A DNA stretch of 64,000 nt from Gemmatimonadota bacterium (GTDB lineage: Bacteria > Gemmatimonadota > Gemmatimonadetes > Gemmatimonadales > GWC2-71-9), in contig QHUZ01000041.1 in NCBI GenBank assembly GCA_003223395.1, positions 1-64,000 of the forward strand. Reading direction: 5' to 3'. Under the pieces are notes generated by a model. It saw only the letters and a program-made list of their open reading frames with translations. It searched no databases and had not been told where the DNA came from. The position numbers were made by a program, and so were the translations under genes. How positions within the stretch are numbered: the stretch's first letter is position 1; each line of letters begins with the position of its first letter. This document shows, one piece after another, positions 53,761-64,000 of this stretch.

Positions 53761-54945
53761 ATGACTTTCCGGTTTACGACGGCGGGCGAATCGCACGGCC
53801 GCGGCCTGGTGGGAATTCTCGAAGGCATTCCCGCCGGCCTCCCCGTGTCTGCCGCCGACGTGGACGTCGAGCTGAAGCGGCGCATGGGCGGCTACGGCCG
53901 CGGCGCCCGCATGAAGATCGAGTCTGACCGCATCGAATGGCTGGCCGGCGTGCGCGCCGGCGAAACGCTGGGCTCGCCAATCGCCATGCTCGTCTGGAAC
54001 CGCGACTGGGAGCACTGGCAGGACGTCATGGCTCCGGAAGCCGACGCGACCCCCGACCCCCAGGGTCGCCGGCGTCAGGTCACCCGGCCGCGGCCTGGGC
54101 ACGCCGATCTCGCCGGCTCCCTCAAGTACGACCGCCTGGATGCCCGCGACATTCTGGAGCGCGCCAGCGCCCGCGAGACCGTGGCTCGGGTCGCCTGTGG
54201 AGCGATCTGCAAGAAGCTGCTACGCGAGTTCAACATCGAAATCGGCTCCCACGTAGCGGAATTGGGCGGTGTGGTTGCGCATCCCGCATCACCCATCCCG
54301 CATCCCGTCAACGAAATCGCGGACCAGAGCCCAGTTCGGTGCCTGGATAAAGAGGCCGAGACCGAAATCATCATGCGCATCGACGCCGCCAAGGCCGCCG
54401 GCGACACCCTCGGCGGTATCGTCGAAGTGATCGCGCTGGGCGTGCCCGTGGGGCTCGGTTCGCACGTCTCCTGGGACCGGAAGCTCGACGGCCGGCTGGC
54501 GCAGGCCCTGATGTCGATCCCGGCCGTGAAGGGTGTCGAGCTGGGACTCGGTTTCGAGGCGGCCCGCCGCAAAGGCTCGGAAGTACACGACGAAATCATG
54601 CCCGGCTTTGCGCGCGCGACGAACCGCGCCGGCGGCACCGAAGGCGGGATGACGACAGGTGAGCCGCTCGTCGTGCGCGTCGCGATGAAGCCGATCTCCA
54701 CGCTGATGTCGCCGCTCAAGACGGTGGACCTCAAGACGGGCGGCCCCGCGCAAGCACAGTCGGAGCGCTCCGATGTGACGGCCGTCCCCGCGATGGGAGT
54801 GATCGCTGAGGCAATGTTGGCGATCGTCTTGACGGAGGCGTTGCTCGAGAAATTCGGCGGCGACGCGCTGAGCGAGCTGAAGCGCAATGTGGACGGCTAT
54901 CTCGCACAGGTGCGCGCGCGTACTCCCAAAGGAGCGGCGTCGTGA
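53761..54945 (+). CDS. aroC: Chorismate synthase
   Basis: 394 aa. It converts 5-enolpyruvylshikimate-3-phosphate to chorismate with reduced FMN, the last shikimate pathway step. Signatures: FTTAGESHGRGLVGILEGIP, RRMGGYGRGARMKIESDRIE, the FMN/substrate region RPGHADLAGSLKY, the ARETVARVACGAICKKLL block, and FARATNRAGGTEGGMTTGEP. GAGGGGGAGC precedes the ATG. Length and motifs are complete. It overlaps aroK by 4 bases (GTGA). Confidence 0.97.
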   Translation: MTFRFTTAGESHGRGLVGILEGIPAGLPVSAADVDVELKRRMGGYGRGARMKIESDRIEWLAGVRAGETLGSPIAMLVWNRDWEHWQDVMAPEADATPDPQGRRRQVTRPRPGHADLAGSLKYDRLDARDILERASARETVARVACGAICKKLLREFNIEIGSHVAELGGVVAHPASPIPHPVNEIADQSPVRCLDKEAETEIIMRIDAAKAAGDTLGGIVEVIALGVPVGLGSHVSWDRKLDGRLAQALMSIPAVKGVELGLGFEAARRKGSEVHDEIMPGFARATNRAGGTEGGMTTGEPLVVRVAMKPISTLMSPLKTVDLKTGGPAQAQSERSDVTAVPAMGVIAEAMLAIVLTEALLEKFGGDALSELKRNVDGYLAQVRARTPKGAAS

Positions 54946-55460
54946 AACGGCACATCGTGCTCATCGGACTGCCGGGCGCCGGCAAGAGCACGGTGGGGCG
55001 GATGGTCGCGGACAAACTGCATGCGGGATTCGTCGATATCGACACAATCCTGATTCGTAAAGAAGGCAAACCGATCTCCATGATCTTCGCCGAGAAGGGC
55101 GAGCCGGTGTTTCGGGAGATGGAGCGCAAGGAAGTCGAGGCCGCGCTCGCGAACGAGCCTGCGGTGATTGCGCCGGGCGGTGGATGGGCCGCGCAACCAG
55201 GTGCGCTGGAAAACGCCAAATCACGCGGCTACCTCGTTTATCTGAAGGCGCGCGCCGAAGTGGCAGCCGGTCGCGCCGAGCCGTCGGGAACCCGGGCCGT
55301 TTTAATGGGTGACGATCCCTTGGCGCGCATGCGTGAGCTATACACCGCCCGCGATCCGTTCTACGCCAAAGCCGACGCCACGGTGCTGACTGAAGCTAAA
55401 AGTGCCGAAAATGTCGCCGCCGAGATCGTAAAGCTTGCGCAGACGGGTGCCGGATGGTAA
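54942..55460 (+). CDS. aroK: Shikimate kinase
   Basis: 172 aa from GTG 54942. P-loop GLPGAGKST, shikimate-binding DID in FVDIDTILIRKEG, FREMERKEVEAAL with the conserved Arg, and APGGGW. The lid region has RAEPSGTRAVLMGDDP in place of the more usual short RPLL string. It phosphorylates shikimate; the chorismate synthase upstream uses a later product, so both genes serve aromatic amino acid synthesis. It follows pilMNOPQ at some distance, as aroK does in many Proteobacteria. Confidence 0.93.
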   Translation: MKRHIVLIGLPGAGKSTVGRMVADKLHAGFVDIDTILIRKEGKPISMIFAEKGEPVFREMERKEVEAALANEPAVIAPGGGWAAQPGALENAKSRGYLVYLKARAEVAAGRAEPSGTRAVLMGDDPLARMRELYTARDPFYAKADATVLTEAKSAENVAAEIVKLAQTGAGW

Positions 55461-55498
55461 AGATGCGAACCCTCTACAGGTTGAACTGAGGTTGATAG

Positions 55499-57892
55499 GT
55501 GCCTGATAACGAAGAAGAAGTGAAACCAAAAAAACCGAGAGCGCCGCGAAAGAAAAAAGTCGCGGCCGAAGCTCTCCCGACGGCGGATACCGAAGAAGCC
55601 GACGCCGCTCCTGCAAAGGGCGGCGCACTCGTCATTGTAGAGTCCCCGACCAAGGCCAAAACGATCGGCAAGTACCTCGGTCGCGGCTACACCGTCAAGG
55701 CGACGATCGGGCATTTGCGCGACCTGCCCAAGCGCGAGCTTGGCGTGGACGTCGAGAACAACTTCGCGCCGAAATACGTCACGATTAAGGAAAAGGCGAA
55801 GACGCTCGCCGAGATCAAGAAGGCGGCCAAGGCTGCTGATCGCGTGCTACTTGCGACGGATCCTGATAGAGAAGGTGAAGCGATAGCTTGGCATGTGGCC
55901 TCCCAGTTAAATGGAAATGGAAATATCCAGCGGGTGCTGTTCCACGAGATCACGAAGGACGCGGTCGCGGAAGCGCTCGCCAACCCGCTCGACATCGATC
56001 AGCGCAAAGTCGACGCGCAGCAGGCCCGGCGCGTGCTCGACCGTCTGGTCGGCTACAAGGCCTCTCCGGTGCTCTGGAAGAGCATCAAGACCGGCCTGTC
56101 GGCCGGTCGGGTGCAGACCGTGGCGCTGCGGCTGATCATCGAGCGCGAGGAAGAAATCCGGAAGTTCGTCCCGCAGGAGTACTGGACCGTTGCCGCCGAC
56201 CTGGAGAAGGACGGCCAGGCATTCCAGGCGCGGCTCCAGAAGCTCGAGGGGCACAAGCCGGAGATCAAAACCGAAGCCGCAGCGCGCGCCATCGTCGCCG
56301 AAGTCGAGAAGCTGCCGTTTGTCGTGACGTCGGTTTCCACCGGCGAGCGCCGCCGCAAGGCGCCGGCGCCTTTCACGACCAGCACGATGCAACAGGAAGC
56401 GGCCAAGCAGCTCGGCTTCTCCGCCGGCCGCACGATGCGCGCCGCGCAGAAGCTGTACGAGGGCGTCGAGCTGGGTGAGCAGGGATCGGTCGGCCTCATC
56501 ACCTACATGCGCACCGACTCGGTGCGCGTCTCGGATGCGGCGATCAAGCAGGCCCGCGAGTACATCAACGCCCAGTTCGACAAGCGCTATCTGCCCGACG
56601 AGCCGAACGTGCACAAAGGCGGGCGGGGCTCAAAGGTGCAGGACGCGCATGAGGCGATTCGGCCGACCGAAGTCGGTCTCACGCCCGACGATCTCAAGAA
56701 ATACCTGGAACGCGACCTCTTTAAGCTCTACCAGCTGATTTGGCGGCGCTTCCTCGCATCCCAGATGACCCCGGCCGTCTACGAGGCGACGAAGGTGGAC
56801 TTCGAGCTGGCGAACGGAAAGTTCCTGTTCCGCGCGACCGGCTCCCGCGTCCTATTCGACGGCTACCACGCGCTCTACAGCGAGGCCCACGAGGCCGAAG
56901 ACGCCAAGACGCTCGACAGCCTTGCACCGATCCCGAAGCTCGCCGAGGGCGACCGGGCGACGCTCAAGCAAGTCGTGCCCAGCCAGCACTTTACGGAGCC
57001 ACCGCCGCGCTACAGCGAAGCGAGCCTGGTGAAGGAGCTGGAGCGGCTGGGGATCGGGCGACCGTCTACGTATGCGGCCATCATCTCCACGCTCCGCACG
57101 CGGTGGTATGCGACTGCCAAGGATCGGCGCTTCCAGCCGACCCCACAGGGCGAGACCGTCTGGAAGGTCCTGAAGCGGTCGTTCCCGGAGGTCTTCGAGG
57201 TCGGGTTCACCGCGAACATGGAAAACGAGCTGGACAAGGTCGAAGAAGGGGACCTCGACTGGCAGGCCGTGCTGGGGGATTTCTGGCTCCCGTTCAACCG
57301 TGCGCTCGAAGCGATCGACATCAACAAGATCATCCACGAGGTGCACGACCTGTCGGGGTTGGACAAGGAGAAATGTCCCAAGTGTGGCTCGCCACTCGAG
57401 GTGAAGAGCGGCCGGTTCGGGCCGTACATCGCGTGCGCGCGCTACGCGTCGAAGGAGTGTGACTACTCGCGCTCGATCAAGAAAGACAAGGTCCCCGACC
57501 GGCCGTCCGACGAGATCTGCAAAGAGTGCGGCGCGCCGATGGTGATCAAGACTGGTCGCTTCGGCGAGTTCCTGGCGTGCACGACGTACCCCAAGTGCAA
57601 GTACACGCAGCCGGTCCCGCTAGGGATCAAGTGCCCGAAATGCGACGTGGGCGACCTCGCCGAACGCCGCACCAAGCGGGGCCGCACGTTCTACGGTTGC
57701 CTGCGGTATCCGGATTGCGATTATTCGACCTGGAATAAGCCGGTCCCCGTCCCCTGTCCGAACTGCAGCTTCGTGGGGATGGAAGAGATCAAGTCGAAGA
57801 CGACGGGAGAGACGACACGCAAGTGCCTGAAGTGCGGGCATCAGATGATAGTCGAGGAATCCGCCCCCGAAGCCGAGGAAGTGGCGTCGTAG
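55499..57892 (+). CDS. topA: DNA topoisomerase I (type IA)
   Basis: 797 aa from GTG 55499. A basic, Pro/Lys-rich N-terminal extension comes first (about 40 residues). The Toprim domain follows with [19 protein letters not shown] and [12 protein letters not shown]. The active-site Tyr is in [12 protein letters not shown], with HEAIRPT and [14 protein letters not shown] further on. Four C-terminal Cys4 zinc ribbons follow: CPKCGSPLE..., CKECGAPMV..., CPKCDVGDL... and CPNCSFVGM.... It relaxes negative supercoils. The TAG stop lies inside the third copy of the short palindrome and the next gene overlaps. Confidence 0.96.
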   Translation: MPDNEEEVKPKKPRAPRKKKVAAEALPTADTEEADAAPAKGGALVIVESPTKAKTIGKYLGRGYTVKATIGHLRDLPKRELGVDVENNFAPKYVTIKEKAKTLAEIKKAAKAADRVLLATDPDREGEAIAWHVASQLNGNGNIQRVLFHEITKDAVAEALANPLDIDQRKVDAQQARRVLDRLVGYKASPVLWKSIKTGLSAGRVQTVALRLIIEREEEIRKFVPQEYWTVAADLEKDGQAFQARLQKLEGHKPEIKTEAAARAIVAEVEKLPFVVTSVSTGERRRKAPAPFTTSTMQQEAAKQLGFSAGRTMRAAQKLYEGVELGEQGSVGLITYMRTDSVRVSDAAIKQAREYINAQFDKRYLPDEPNVHKGGRGSKVQDAHEAIRPTEVGLTPDDLKKYLERDLFKLYQLIWRRFLASQMTPAVYEATKVDFELANGKFLFRATGSRVLFDGYHALYSEAHEAEDAKTLDSLAPIPKLAEGDRATLKQVVPSQHFTEPPPRYSEASLVKELERLGIGRPSTYAAIISTLRTRWYATAKDRRFQPTPQGETVWKVLKRSFPEVFEVGFTANMENELDKVEEGDLDWQAVLGDFWLPFNRALEAIDINKIIHEVHDLSGLDKEKCPKCGSPLEVKSGRFGPYIACARYASKECDYSRSIKKDKVPDRPSDEICKECGAPMVIKTGRFGEFLACTTYPKCKYTQPVPLGIKCPKCDVGDLAERRTKRGRTFYGCLRYPDCDYSTWNKPVPVPCPNCSFVGMEEIKSKTTGETTRKCLKCGHQMIVEESAPEAEEVAS

Positions 57893-59238
57893 GGGCGCAG
57901 CATGCTGCGCCCATACCTGTAGTTGGCGGCGGGCTCGCGGGCTGCGAAGCCGCCTGGGCGCTGGCTGAGCGTGGCGTCCGTGTGACGCTGCACGAGATGC
58001 GCCCCGCCCGGATGACGCCGGCCCATCAGACCGACCGCCTCGCCGAGCTTGTCTGCAGCAACACGTTCAAATCGATTGAACCCACGCACGCACACGGTCT
58101 GCTCAAAGCCGAGATGCGCCAGCTGGGGGGGGGCAGCATCGTGCTGCGGGCTGCGGACGAGGCGCGGATCCCCGGCGGGAGCGCCCTCGCGGTCGATCGC
58201 ATAGCGTTCGCGGCCGGCGTGCAGGAGCGGGTGCTGGGCCATCCGAACATCACGCTCGTCCGCGGGGAAGTCACCGAGTTGCCGTCCCCCGGCATCGTCG
58301 CGACGGGCCCGCTGACGTCTGACGCCTTGGCGGGTGCGATCGCGACTCGCCTCGGCGTGCAGTCGCTCGCGTTCTACGATGCCATCGCGCCCATCGTCGC
58401 CGCCGAGTCGCTCGATTACAGCCGGCTCTTCAAGGCCTCGCGCTACGGCAAGGGCGGAGGCGACGATTACTGGAACGCCCCGTTTACGAAGGAAGAGTAC
58501 GACGCGTTCGTCGCGGCACTCATCGCCGGAGAGCAGTACGTGCCCGGCCACGAGTTCGACGCGGTGCCGTACTTCGAAGGATGCTTGCCAGTCGAGGAGA
58601 TGGCGCAGCGGGGACCGGAGACCTTAAGGTTCGGACCGATGAAACCAATTGGACTGGTTGATCCCCGGGCTGGCGCCCGGGGTCAGCCATACGCGGTGGT
58701 GCAATTGAGGCAGGAAGATCGCGCCGCGCAGATGTGGAACCTGGTTGGTTTTCAGACGCGGCTCAAGACCGGGGCGCAACAGCGAATCTTCCGGACTATT
58801 CCGGGCCTCGAGAACGCGGAATTTCTCCGGTATGGGAGCATCCATCGCAACAGCTATCTCAACGCTCCCCAGGCCCTGACCCCCTACCTCTCCGCCCTCG
58901 ATGATCCGCAGCTGCTGTTCGCCGGCCAGCTTACCGGCGTCGAGGGGTACACCGAGTCGGCCGCGACAGGAATGCTGGCCGGCATCAACCTCGCGCGGCT
59001 GCTCGCGGGGGAAGCGCCGCGCCTGCCGCCCGCGACGACGATGCTCGGCGCGCTGTACCGCTACCTGCGCGAGACGGAGCCGGCCCGCTTCCAGCCGATG
59101 AACGCGAACTTCGGGCTGATGGACGCGCTGCCGAATCCGCCGCGCGACAAGTTCAAGAAGAAGGAGGTACTGGCGGAGCGTGCACTGAGAGAGATGGCAG
59201 TGTTTGCGCAGGAGCTGGGAGCTGTGATCTCCGCATGA
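57823..59238 (+). CDS. trmFO: Folate-dependent tRNA (uracil-54-C5) methyltransferase TrmFO
   Basis: FAD/methylene-THF enzyme that makes ribothymidine-54 in tRNA. FAD-binding [40 protein letters not shown], the catalytic-Cys segment [18 protein letters not shown], and late [20 protein letters not shown] are all present. Family proteins begin a few residues before the FAD motif, but here no ATG, GTG or TTG exists there. The nearest in-frame starts are ATG 57823 and GTG 57832, inside topA, giving a 32-35 residue extension that reads through the short palindrome ([10 protein letters not shown]). The exact start is therefore uncertain. Confidence 0.92.
   Translation: MPEVRASDDSRGIRPRSRGSGVVGAQHAAPIPVVGGGLAGCEAAWALAERGVRVTLHEMRPARMTPAHQTDRLAELVCSNTFKSIEPTHAHGLLKAEMRQLGGGSIVLRAADEARIPGGSALAVDRIAFAAGVQERVLGHPNITLVRGEVTELPSPGIVATGPLTSDALAGAIATRLGVQSLAFYDAIAPIVAAESLDYSRLFKASRYGKGGGDDYWNAPFTKEEYDAFVAALIAGEQYVPGHEFDAVPYFEGCLPVEEMAQRGPETLRFGPMKPIGLVDPRAGARGQPYAVVQLRQEDRAAQMWNLVGFQTRLKTGAQQRIFRTIPGLENAEFLRYGSIHRNSYLNAPQALTPYLSALDDPQLLFAGQLTGVEGYTESAATGMLAGINLARLLAGEAPRLPPATTMLGALYRYLRETEPARFQPMNANFGLMDALPNPPRDKFKKKEVLAERALREMAVFAQELGAVISA
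57889..57912. repeat. Short dispersed palindrome, copy 3
   Basis: GTAGGGGCGCAGCATGCTGC plus GCCC; GGGCGCAGCATGCTGCGCCC is a perfect 20-bp palindrome. It contains the topA stop codon and lies within the open frame of trmFO. Confidence 0.9.
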
Positions 59239-60143
59239 ACGAGATCTCCGAATTCGTCACGTTCCTTTCCAAAGAACGGAACGATTCTCCGCATACGGTG
59301 AAGGCATACGAGCACGACCTCGGCGCATTCGCGGCGTTCTGCCAGGACTACTACGGCGGACCGTGGAGCTGGGCCGGCGTGGACCGGCTGGCGGTGCGCG
59401 GGTTCCTGGCGGCGGAGCAGCGGCGCGGCCTGGCCAAGCGCTCCGTGGCGCGGGCGCTGTCGGCGCTGCGCACGTTTTATCGCTTTCTGAACGCGACGCG
59501 CGGGCTCGAGGTCAACCCCGCGCGCGCAGCACGAACTCCCAAGCTCGAGAAGACGTTACCGACCTACCTGAGTCGAGCCGAAGTCGAGATGCTGTTTGCC
59601 GACGCGGAAGCGCGCGCGGCGGCGGGCGGATTCCGCGAGGCACGCGATCTCGCCATGCTCGAGCTGTTTTACTCGACCGGAATGCGGCTCTCCGAGCTCG
59701 CTGGGCTCAACGACCCCGACGTCGATCTCGTCTCCGACCAGGTCAAGCTGCGGGGCAAGGGCAAGAAAGAACGCATCGTGCCGGTGGGCTTGCACGCCAC
59801 GACTGCGGTGCGGAAATACCTGCAACAGCGGGACGGACGACTGGCGGGGAGCGTGCGGGCGGGATCGCGTCCCGTGTTCGTGAACCTGCGGGGGAAGCGG
59901 ATTACGCCTCGCGGCGTGCAACTCGCGATGAAGCGGCTGTTTGACGGCCTCGCGCGGGGAACGGAACTCCACGTCCATGCGTTACGACATTCTTTCGCGA
60001 CGCACCTGCTCGACGCCGGCGCCGATCTCAGATCGGTGCAGGAATTACTGGGTCATGCGTCGCTCGGGACCACCCAAGTGTATACTCATACGTCGGTCGA
60101 ACGGCTAAAGAAGGTTTACCATCAGGCGCATCCTCGTGCATGA
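59235..60143 (+). CDS. xerC: Tyrosine recombinase XerC/XerD family
   Basis: 302 aa, ATGA overlap with trmFO. N-terminal SAM-like core-binding domain ([20 protein letters not shown]) and a catalytic domain with the full set: Arg in [11 protein letters not shown], Lys in [15 protein letters not shown], His-x2-Arg in [12 protein letters not shown], His in [11 protein letters not shown] and the nucleophile Tyr in VYTHTS. Length and synteny (between trmFO and hslV) indicate the housekeeping XerC that resolves chromosome dimers at dif, not an integrase. No dif-like site was recognised here. Confidence 0.93.
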   Translation: MNEISEFVTFLSKERNDSPHTVKAYEHDLGAFAAFCQDYYGGPWSWAGVDRLAVRGFLAAEQRRGLAKRSVARALSALRTFYRFLNATRGLEVNPARAARTPKLEKTLPTYLSRAEVEMLFADAEARAAAGGFREARDLAMLELFYSTGMRLSELAGLNDPDVDLVSDQVKLRGKGKKERIVPVGLHATTAVRKYLQQRDGRLAGSVRAGSRPVFVNLRGKRITPRGVQLAMKRLFDGLARGTELHVHALRHSFATHLLDAGADLRSVQELLGHASLGTTQVYTHTSVERLKKVYHQAHPRA

Positions 60144-60703
60144 GGAACCAGGCGTCGGGAGCCAGGATCTTGAAGCGCATACATAGCACGACAATTCTCT
60201 GCGTTCGCCGCGACGGCAAGGTCGCCATTGGCGGCGACGGCCAGGTCACGGTCGGTGAGACTGTGATGAAAGCCAATGCCAACAAGGTGCGCACCCTGCG
60301 GGGCGGGAAGATCCTCGCCGGGTTTGCCGGCGCGGCGGCGGATGCCTTCACGCTGTTCGAGAAGTTCGAGGAGAAGCTCGAGCGCTATCCGTCGAACCTG
60401 CCGCGCGCCGCGGTCGAGCTGGCGAAGGATTGGCGCTCAGACCGGGTGTTGCGCCGCCTGGAAGCACTGCTCGTCGTCGCGGATCAGGAGCATGGCTTCG
60501 TCGTGAGCGGCTCGGGCGAGCTGATCGAGCCGGACGACGGCGTGCTCGCCATCGGGTCGGGCGGATCGTTCGCCCTGGCAGCCGCGCGCGCGTTGCTCAA
60601 GGACACGAAGCTCGATCCGGCGGAAATCGTCCGGAAGTCGCTCGAAATCGCGGCCGAGATCTGCGTCTACACTAACATGAACATCACCGTACTCGAGTTA
60701 TAA
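60140..60703 (+). CDS. hslV: HslV, proteolytic subunit of the HslUV protease
   Basis: 187 aa, ATGA overlap with xerC. The mature enzyme would start at Thr 17 ([22 protein letters not shown]), leaving a 16-residue propeptide, longer than the single Met of the E. coli protein. Further signatures are [50 protein letters not shown] and ICVYTNMNI. It forms a dodecamer that degrades unfolded proteins delivered by HslU. It is followed without a gap by hslU. Confidence 0.95.
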   Translation: MRNQASGARILKRIHSTTILCVRRDGKVAIGGDGQVTVGETVMKANANKVRTLRGGKILAGFAGAAADAFTLFEKFEEKLERYPSNLPRAAVELAKDWRSDRVLRRLEALLVVADQEHGFVVSGSGELIEPDDGVLAIGSGGSFALAAARALLKDTKLDPAEIVRKSLEIAAEICVYTNMNITVLEL

Positions 60704-62248
<1,545 letters not shown>

Positions 62249-62275
62249 CGCCATACCATTATGACTTTTGGCGCG

Positions 62276-62304
62276 CGGCGTGCTCTTTGGCGGCACGCCG
62301 TTTT
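62276..62304 (+). terminator. Terminator after hslU
   Basis: Stem CGGCGTGC (62276-62283) / GCACGCCG (62293-62300), loop of 9, then TTTT. It closes the run topA-trmFO-xerC-hslV-hslU. Confidence 0.8.
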
Positions 62305-62349
62305 GCTTTGCGGGTAGGATTTGCGCAGGGGAGCACACCGGAGGACTCC

Positions 62350-62757
62350 ATGAAGCGGATTCTGCTGGCCGTTACCGCTGCCGCCGCCGTCGCCTGTTCC
62401 GACGCCTTCAAGCCCACTACCGAGAACGTCCTCGGCGACTACAACCTCCGGACGTTTGAGACGACCGACACCAGCGGCACGATCGACTGGGTGCAGCGGG
62501 GCGGAACCATGACTATCTCCCTCGGCCCGTTTGGAGTCACCACGGGGCATATGTTCATGCCCGGAGCGGCGGAAGGTGGCGGCGATTTCGATCAGCTCTT
62601 GATCGGCGATTGGACACTCACCGGCAATACGATCACATTCGATATGCCGGCCGTCGACACGTTCGTTCGGGACATGCCTTGGACGGTGACCGAGAACAAG
62701 CTGTCCGGCGATCACACCTTCAGCGGCACGCGAATCAGAGTGGTGCTCACCAAGTAG
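62350..62757 (+). CDS. Small beta-rich lipoprotein (hypothetical)
   Basis: 135 aa. ATG 62350 is chosen because a lipoprotein signal starts there (MKRILLAVTAAAAVAC|SD); the open frame upstream is antisense or overlap noise in hslU. The mature part is short alternating strands (LGDYNLRTFETTDTSGTIDW, GTMTISLGPFG, LIGDWTLTGNTITFDM, DHTFSGTRIRVVLTK), resembling small lipocalin-like domains. No function is recognised. It is followed after 19 bases by another lipoprotein, so the two are probably one transcript. Confidence 0.75.
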   Translation: MKRILLAVTAAAAVACSDAFKPTTENVLGDYNLRTFETTDTSGTIDWVQRGGTMTISLGPFGVTTGHMFMPGAAEGGGDFDQLLIGDWTLTGNTITFDMPAVDTFVRDMPWTVTENKLSGDHTFSGTRIRVVLTK

Positions 62758-62776
62758 TCGTGCGGGAGGAGGAACT

Positions 62777-63223
62777 ATGAAAAAGTCGCACCTTGCCGGT
62801 GTCGCTCTTGGAATGCTGTGTGTCGCATGCAGTCATAGTCGTCCCGAAAGCGCGCAACCGAGCGCGGCGTTGCCGCCGCCGCCATCCGCGACGGTCCAGG
62901 GCGTCGCGCCCGGCGATCCGGCGCCGCGGACGCTCGCTCAGATGCTCGCCGGGAAGCTGTCCGGCGTGTCGGTTACTCCTGGGCCAAGCGGCGGCATCAT
63001 CGTCCGCATGATGGGCCCAACCTCGTTCAGGGAAGCGTCTGAGGGTCCGCTGTTCATCGTCGACGGCACGCAGGTCGAGGTGAGCCCCGGCGGCGCGTTG
63101 CCGTGGATCAATCCGCGGGACGTCGAGTCGATCACAGCGCTCAAGAATCCGAGTGACATCGCGATCTATGGCGTGCGCGGCGCCAACGGCGTCATCGTCA
63201 TCAAAACAAAGAACTCTCGCTAA
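62777..63223 (+). CDS. Stand-alone TonB plug-domain lipoprotein
   Basis: 148 aa with GGGAGGAGG upstream of ATG 62777 and a lipobox (MLCVAC|SH). After a Pro-rich linker the sequence is a SusC-type plug domain by itself: LAGKLSGVSVTPGPSGGIIV, EGPLFIVDGTQVEVSPGGAL, WINPRDVESITALKNPSDIA, IYGVRGANGVIVIKTK. No barrel follows. Compare the SusC plug at about 4000-4200 (PLIVVDGIPI ... SVTVLKGPNAAALYGSRAAN). It may act as an adaptor or decoy at the outer membrane; the function is not known. Confidence 0.75.
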   Translation: MKKSHLAGVALGMLCVACSHSRPESAQPSAALPPPPSATVQGVAPGDPAPRTLAQMLAGKLSGVSVTPGPSGGIIVRMMGPTSFREASEGPLFIVDGTQVEVSPGGALPWINPRDVESITALKNPSDIAIYGVRGANGVIVIKTKNSR

Positions 63224-63226
63224 GCC

Positions 63227-63255
63227 TTGTCCTTCCCCAGGCCCCCGGGTAAAAT
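63227..63255 (+). promoter_or_regulatory. Putative sigma-70 promoter of the carbamoyltransferase gene
   Basis: TTGTCC (63227-63232), 17 bases, TAAAAT (63250-63255), 45 bases before the ATG. Confidence 0.55.
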
Positions 63256-63300
63256 CCGTCCTGTCATCGTAGCCTGTCATTTTGACCGACTCGGGGGCCT

Positions 63301-64000
63301 ATGGCGAAGCGCGACTTCCTCCAGATCACCGACTTCAGCCGCAAGGAGATTGAGCAGCTATTCGACCTCGCCAAGCGGATGAAGGCGCGGGGGTACCGGG
63401 AGACCCCCCTCGCCGGCAAGACGCTGGCGATGATCTTCGCCAAGTCCTCCACCCGCACCCGCGTCTCCTTTGAAGTCGGCGCCTACCAGCTGGGCGGCCA
63501 GGCGCTGTTTCTCTCCAGCAAGGACATCCAGATCGGCCGCGGTGAGCCGATTCCGGATACCGCCCGCGTGCTCTCCCGCTACGTCGACGGGATCATGATC
63601 CGCACCTACGACCACGCGGAGGTCGAGGAGTTGGCGCGCTTCGCCTCGATTCCGGTGATCAACGGCCTCACCGACCTAACCCACCCATGTCAGGTTCTGG
63701 CCGACGTTTTCACCATCAAAGAGCACCTTGGTGGGTGGGATGGGAAGCGCGTTGCTTGGGTTGGTGATGGGAATAACATGGCCAACGCCTGGCTCGAGGC
63801 CGCCCAGGTGCTGGGCTTCGAGCTGCGCCTCGCGTGCCCCGAGGGGTTCGAGCCCAATCGCGCGAAGTTCGAAGCCGCGAAGCAAAGCGGCTGCGTGATG
63901 GTGACCGAGGTCCCCGAGGAGGCCGTGGAGGGGGCGCACGTCGTGAATACCGACGTCTGGGCCTCGATGGGCCAGGAAGGCGAAGCTGAGGCCCGGCGCA
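63301..64000 (+). CDS. argF: Ornithine carbamoyltransferase (partial, 3' end outside window)
   Basis: 233 codons visible from ATG 63301. It begins AKRDFLQITDFSRKEIEQLF. The carbamoyl-phosphate loop is AKSSTRTRVSFEVGAYQLGG. IQIGRGEPIPDTARVLSRYV, the HPCQVLADVFTIKEH segment, and WVGDGNNMANAWLEAAQVLG (start of the ornithine domain) follow. It catalyses carbamoyl phosphate + ornithine to citrulline in arginine synthesis. The ornithine-specific SMG-type loop is partly beyond the window (an ASMGQEGEAEARRA stretch is visible at the edge), so close relatives such as acetylornithine carbamoyltransferase are unlikely but not fully excluded. Confidence 0.93.
   Translation, partial: MAKRDFLQITDFSRKEIEQLFDLAKRMKARGYRETPLAGKTLAMIFAKSSTRTRVSFEVGAYQLGGQALFLSSKDIQIGRGEPIPDTARVLSRYVDGIMIRTYDHAEVEELARFASIPVINGLTDLTHPCQVLADVFTIKEHLGGWDGKRVAWVGDGNNMANAWLEAAQVLGFELRLACPEGFEPNRAKFEAAKQSGCVMVTEVPEEAVEGAHVVNTDVWASMGQEGEAEARR

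Noticed and set aside
59235-60143. Phage or integron integrase
   Set aside because: Length, motifs and housekeeping synteny fit XerC; no attachment site, cargo genes or tRNA target nearby.

Overview
This is a 64 kb, high-GC chromosomal window. It is most likely from a member of the Gemmatimonadota or a close relative in the FCB superphylum. The reasons are a SusC/SusD outer-membrane pair, a SprA-type giant outer-membrane protein next to a bacterial glutaminyl-cyclase-like enzyme, many signal peptides ending Ala|Gln, a complete type IV pilus (T4P) gene set, and genes packed with ATGA/GTGA stop-start overlaps. No rRNA, tRNA, CRISPR array, insertion sequence or prophage was seen. The assignment rests on gene content read by eye, not on a database search.

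Layout. 1-3.2 kb: ECF sigma factor (cut by the window edge), a V4R-like protein, an M24 peptidase and heme A synthase. 3.4-8.7 kb: a SusC/SusD pair and a small lipoprotein. 8.8-13.6 kb: an APC permease and a large carboxypeptidase-regulatory-domain TonB receptor. 13.6-23.2 kb: LptG/LptF, divergent from a 2004-aa SprA-like protein and its overlapping M28/glutaminyl-cyclase-like partner. 23.3-30.9 kb: a ComEA-like protein, PilB, PilT, PilC, PilS and a broken PilR.

30.9-40.8 kb is the most distinctive part: a methyltransferase, a dolichol-phosphate-mannose-synthase-like GT2, a GT39-like membrane glycosyltransferase, three TMTC-like membrane proteins and four nearly identical 122-aa major pilin genes. 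Each pilin gene has its own leader and hairpin terminator, and three have good sigma-54-like -24/-12 elements. I read this as a candidate pilin O-glycosylation (possibly O-mannosylation) locus.

40.8-53.7 kb: a second, intact NtrB/NtrC-type pair, four minor pilin/PilX-type genes (the last apparently internally deleted), pilMNOPQ behind a near-consensus sigma-70 promoter, and a large Ig-like lipoprotein. 53.7-62.3 kb: aroC-aroK and topA-trmFO-xerC-hslV-hslU, largely overlapping or tightly spaced. 62.3-64 kb: two small lipoproteins, one of them a stand-alone TonB plug-like domain, and the start of ornithine carbamoyltransferase.

Two genes, pilR and the PilX-like gene, carry what look like internal deletions. 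A short palindrome (GGGGCGCAGCATGCTGCGCCC type) occurs three times at gene borders, once forming the stop codon of topA and lying inside the apparent 5' coding end of trmFO.
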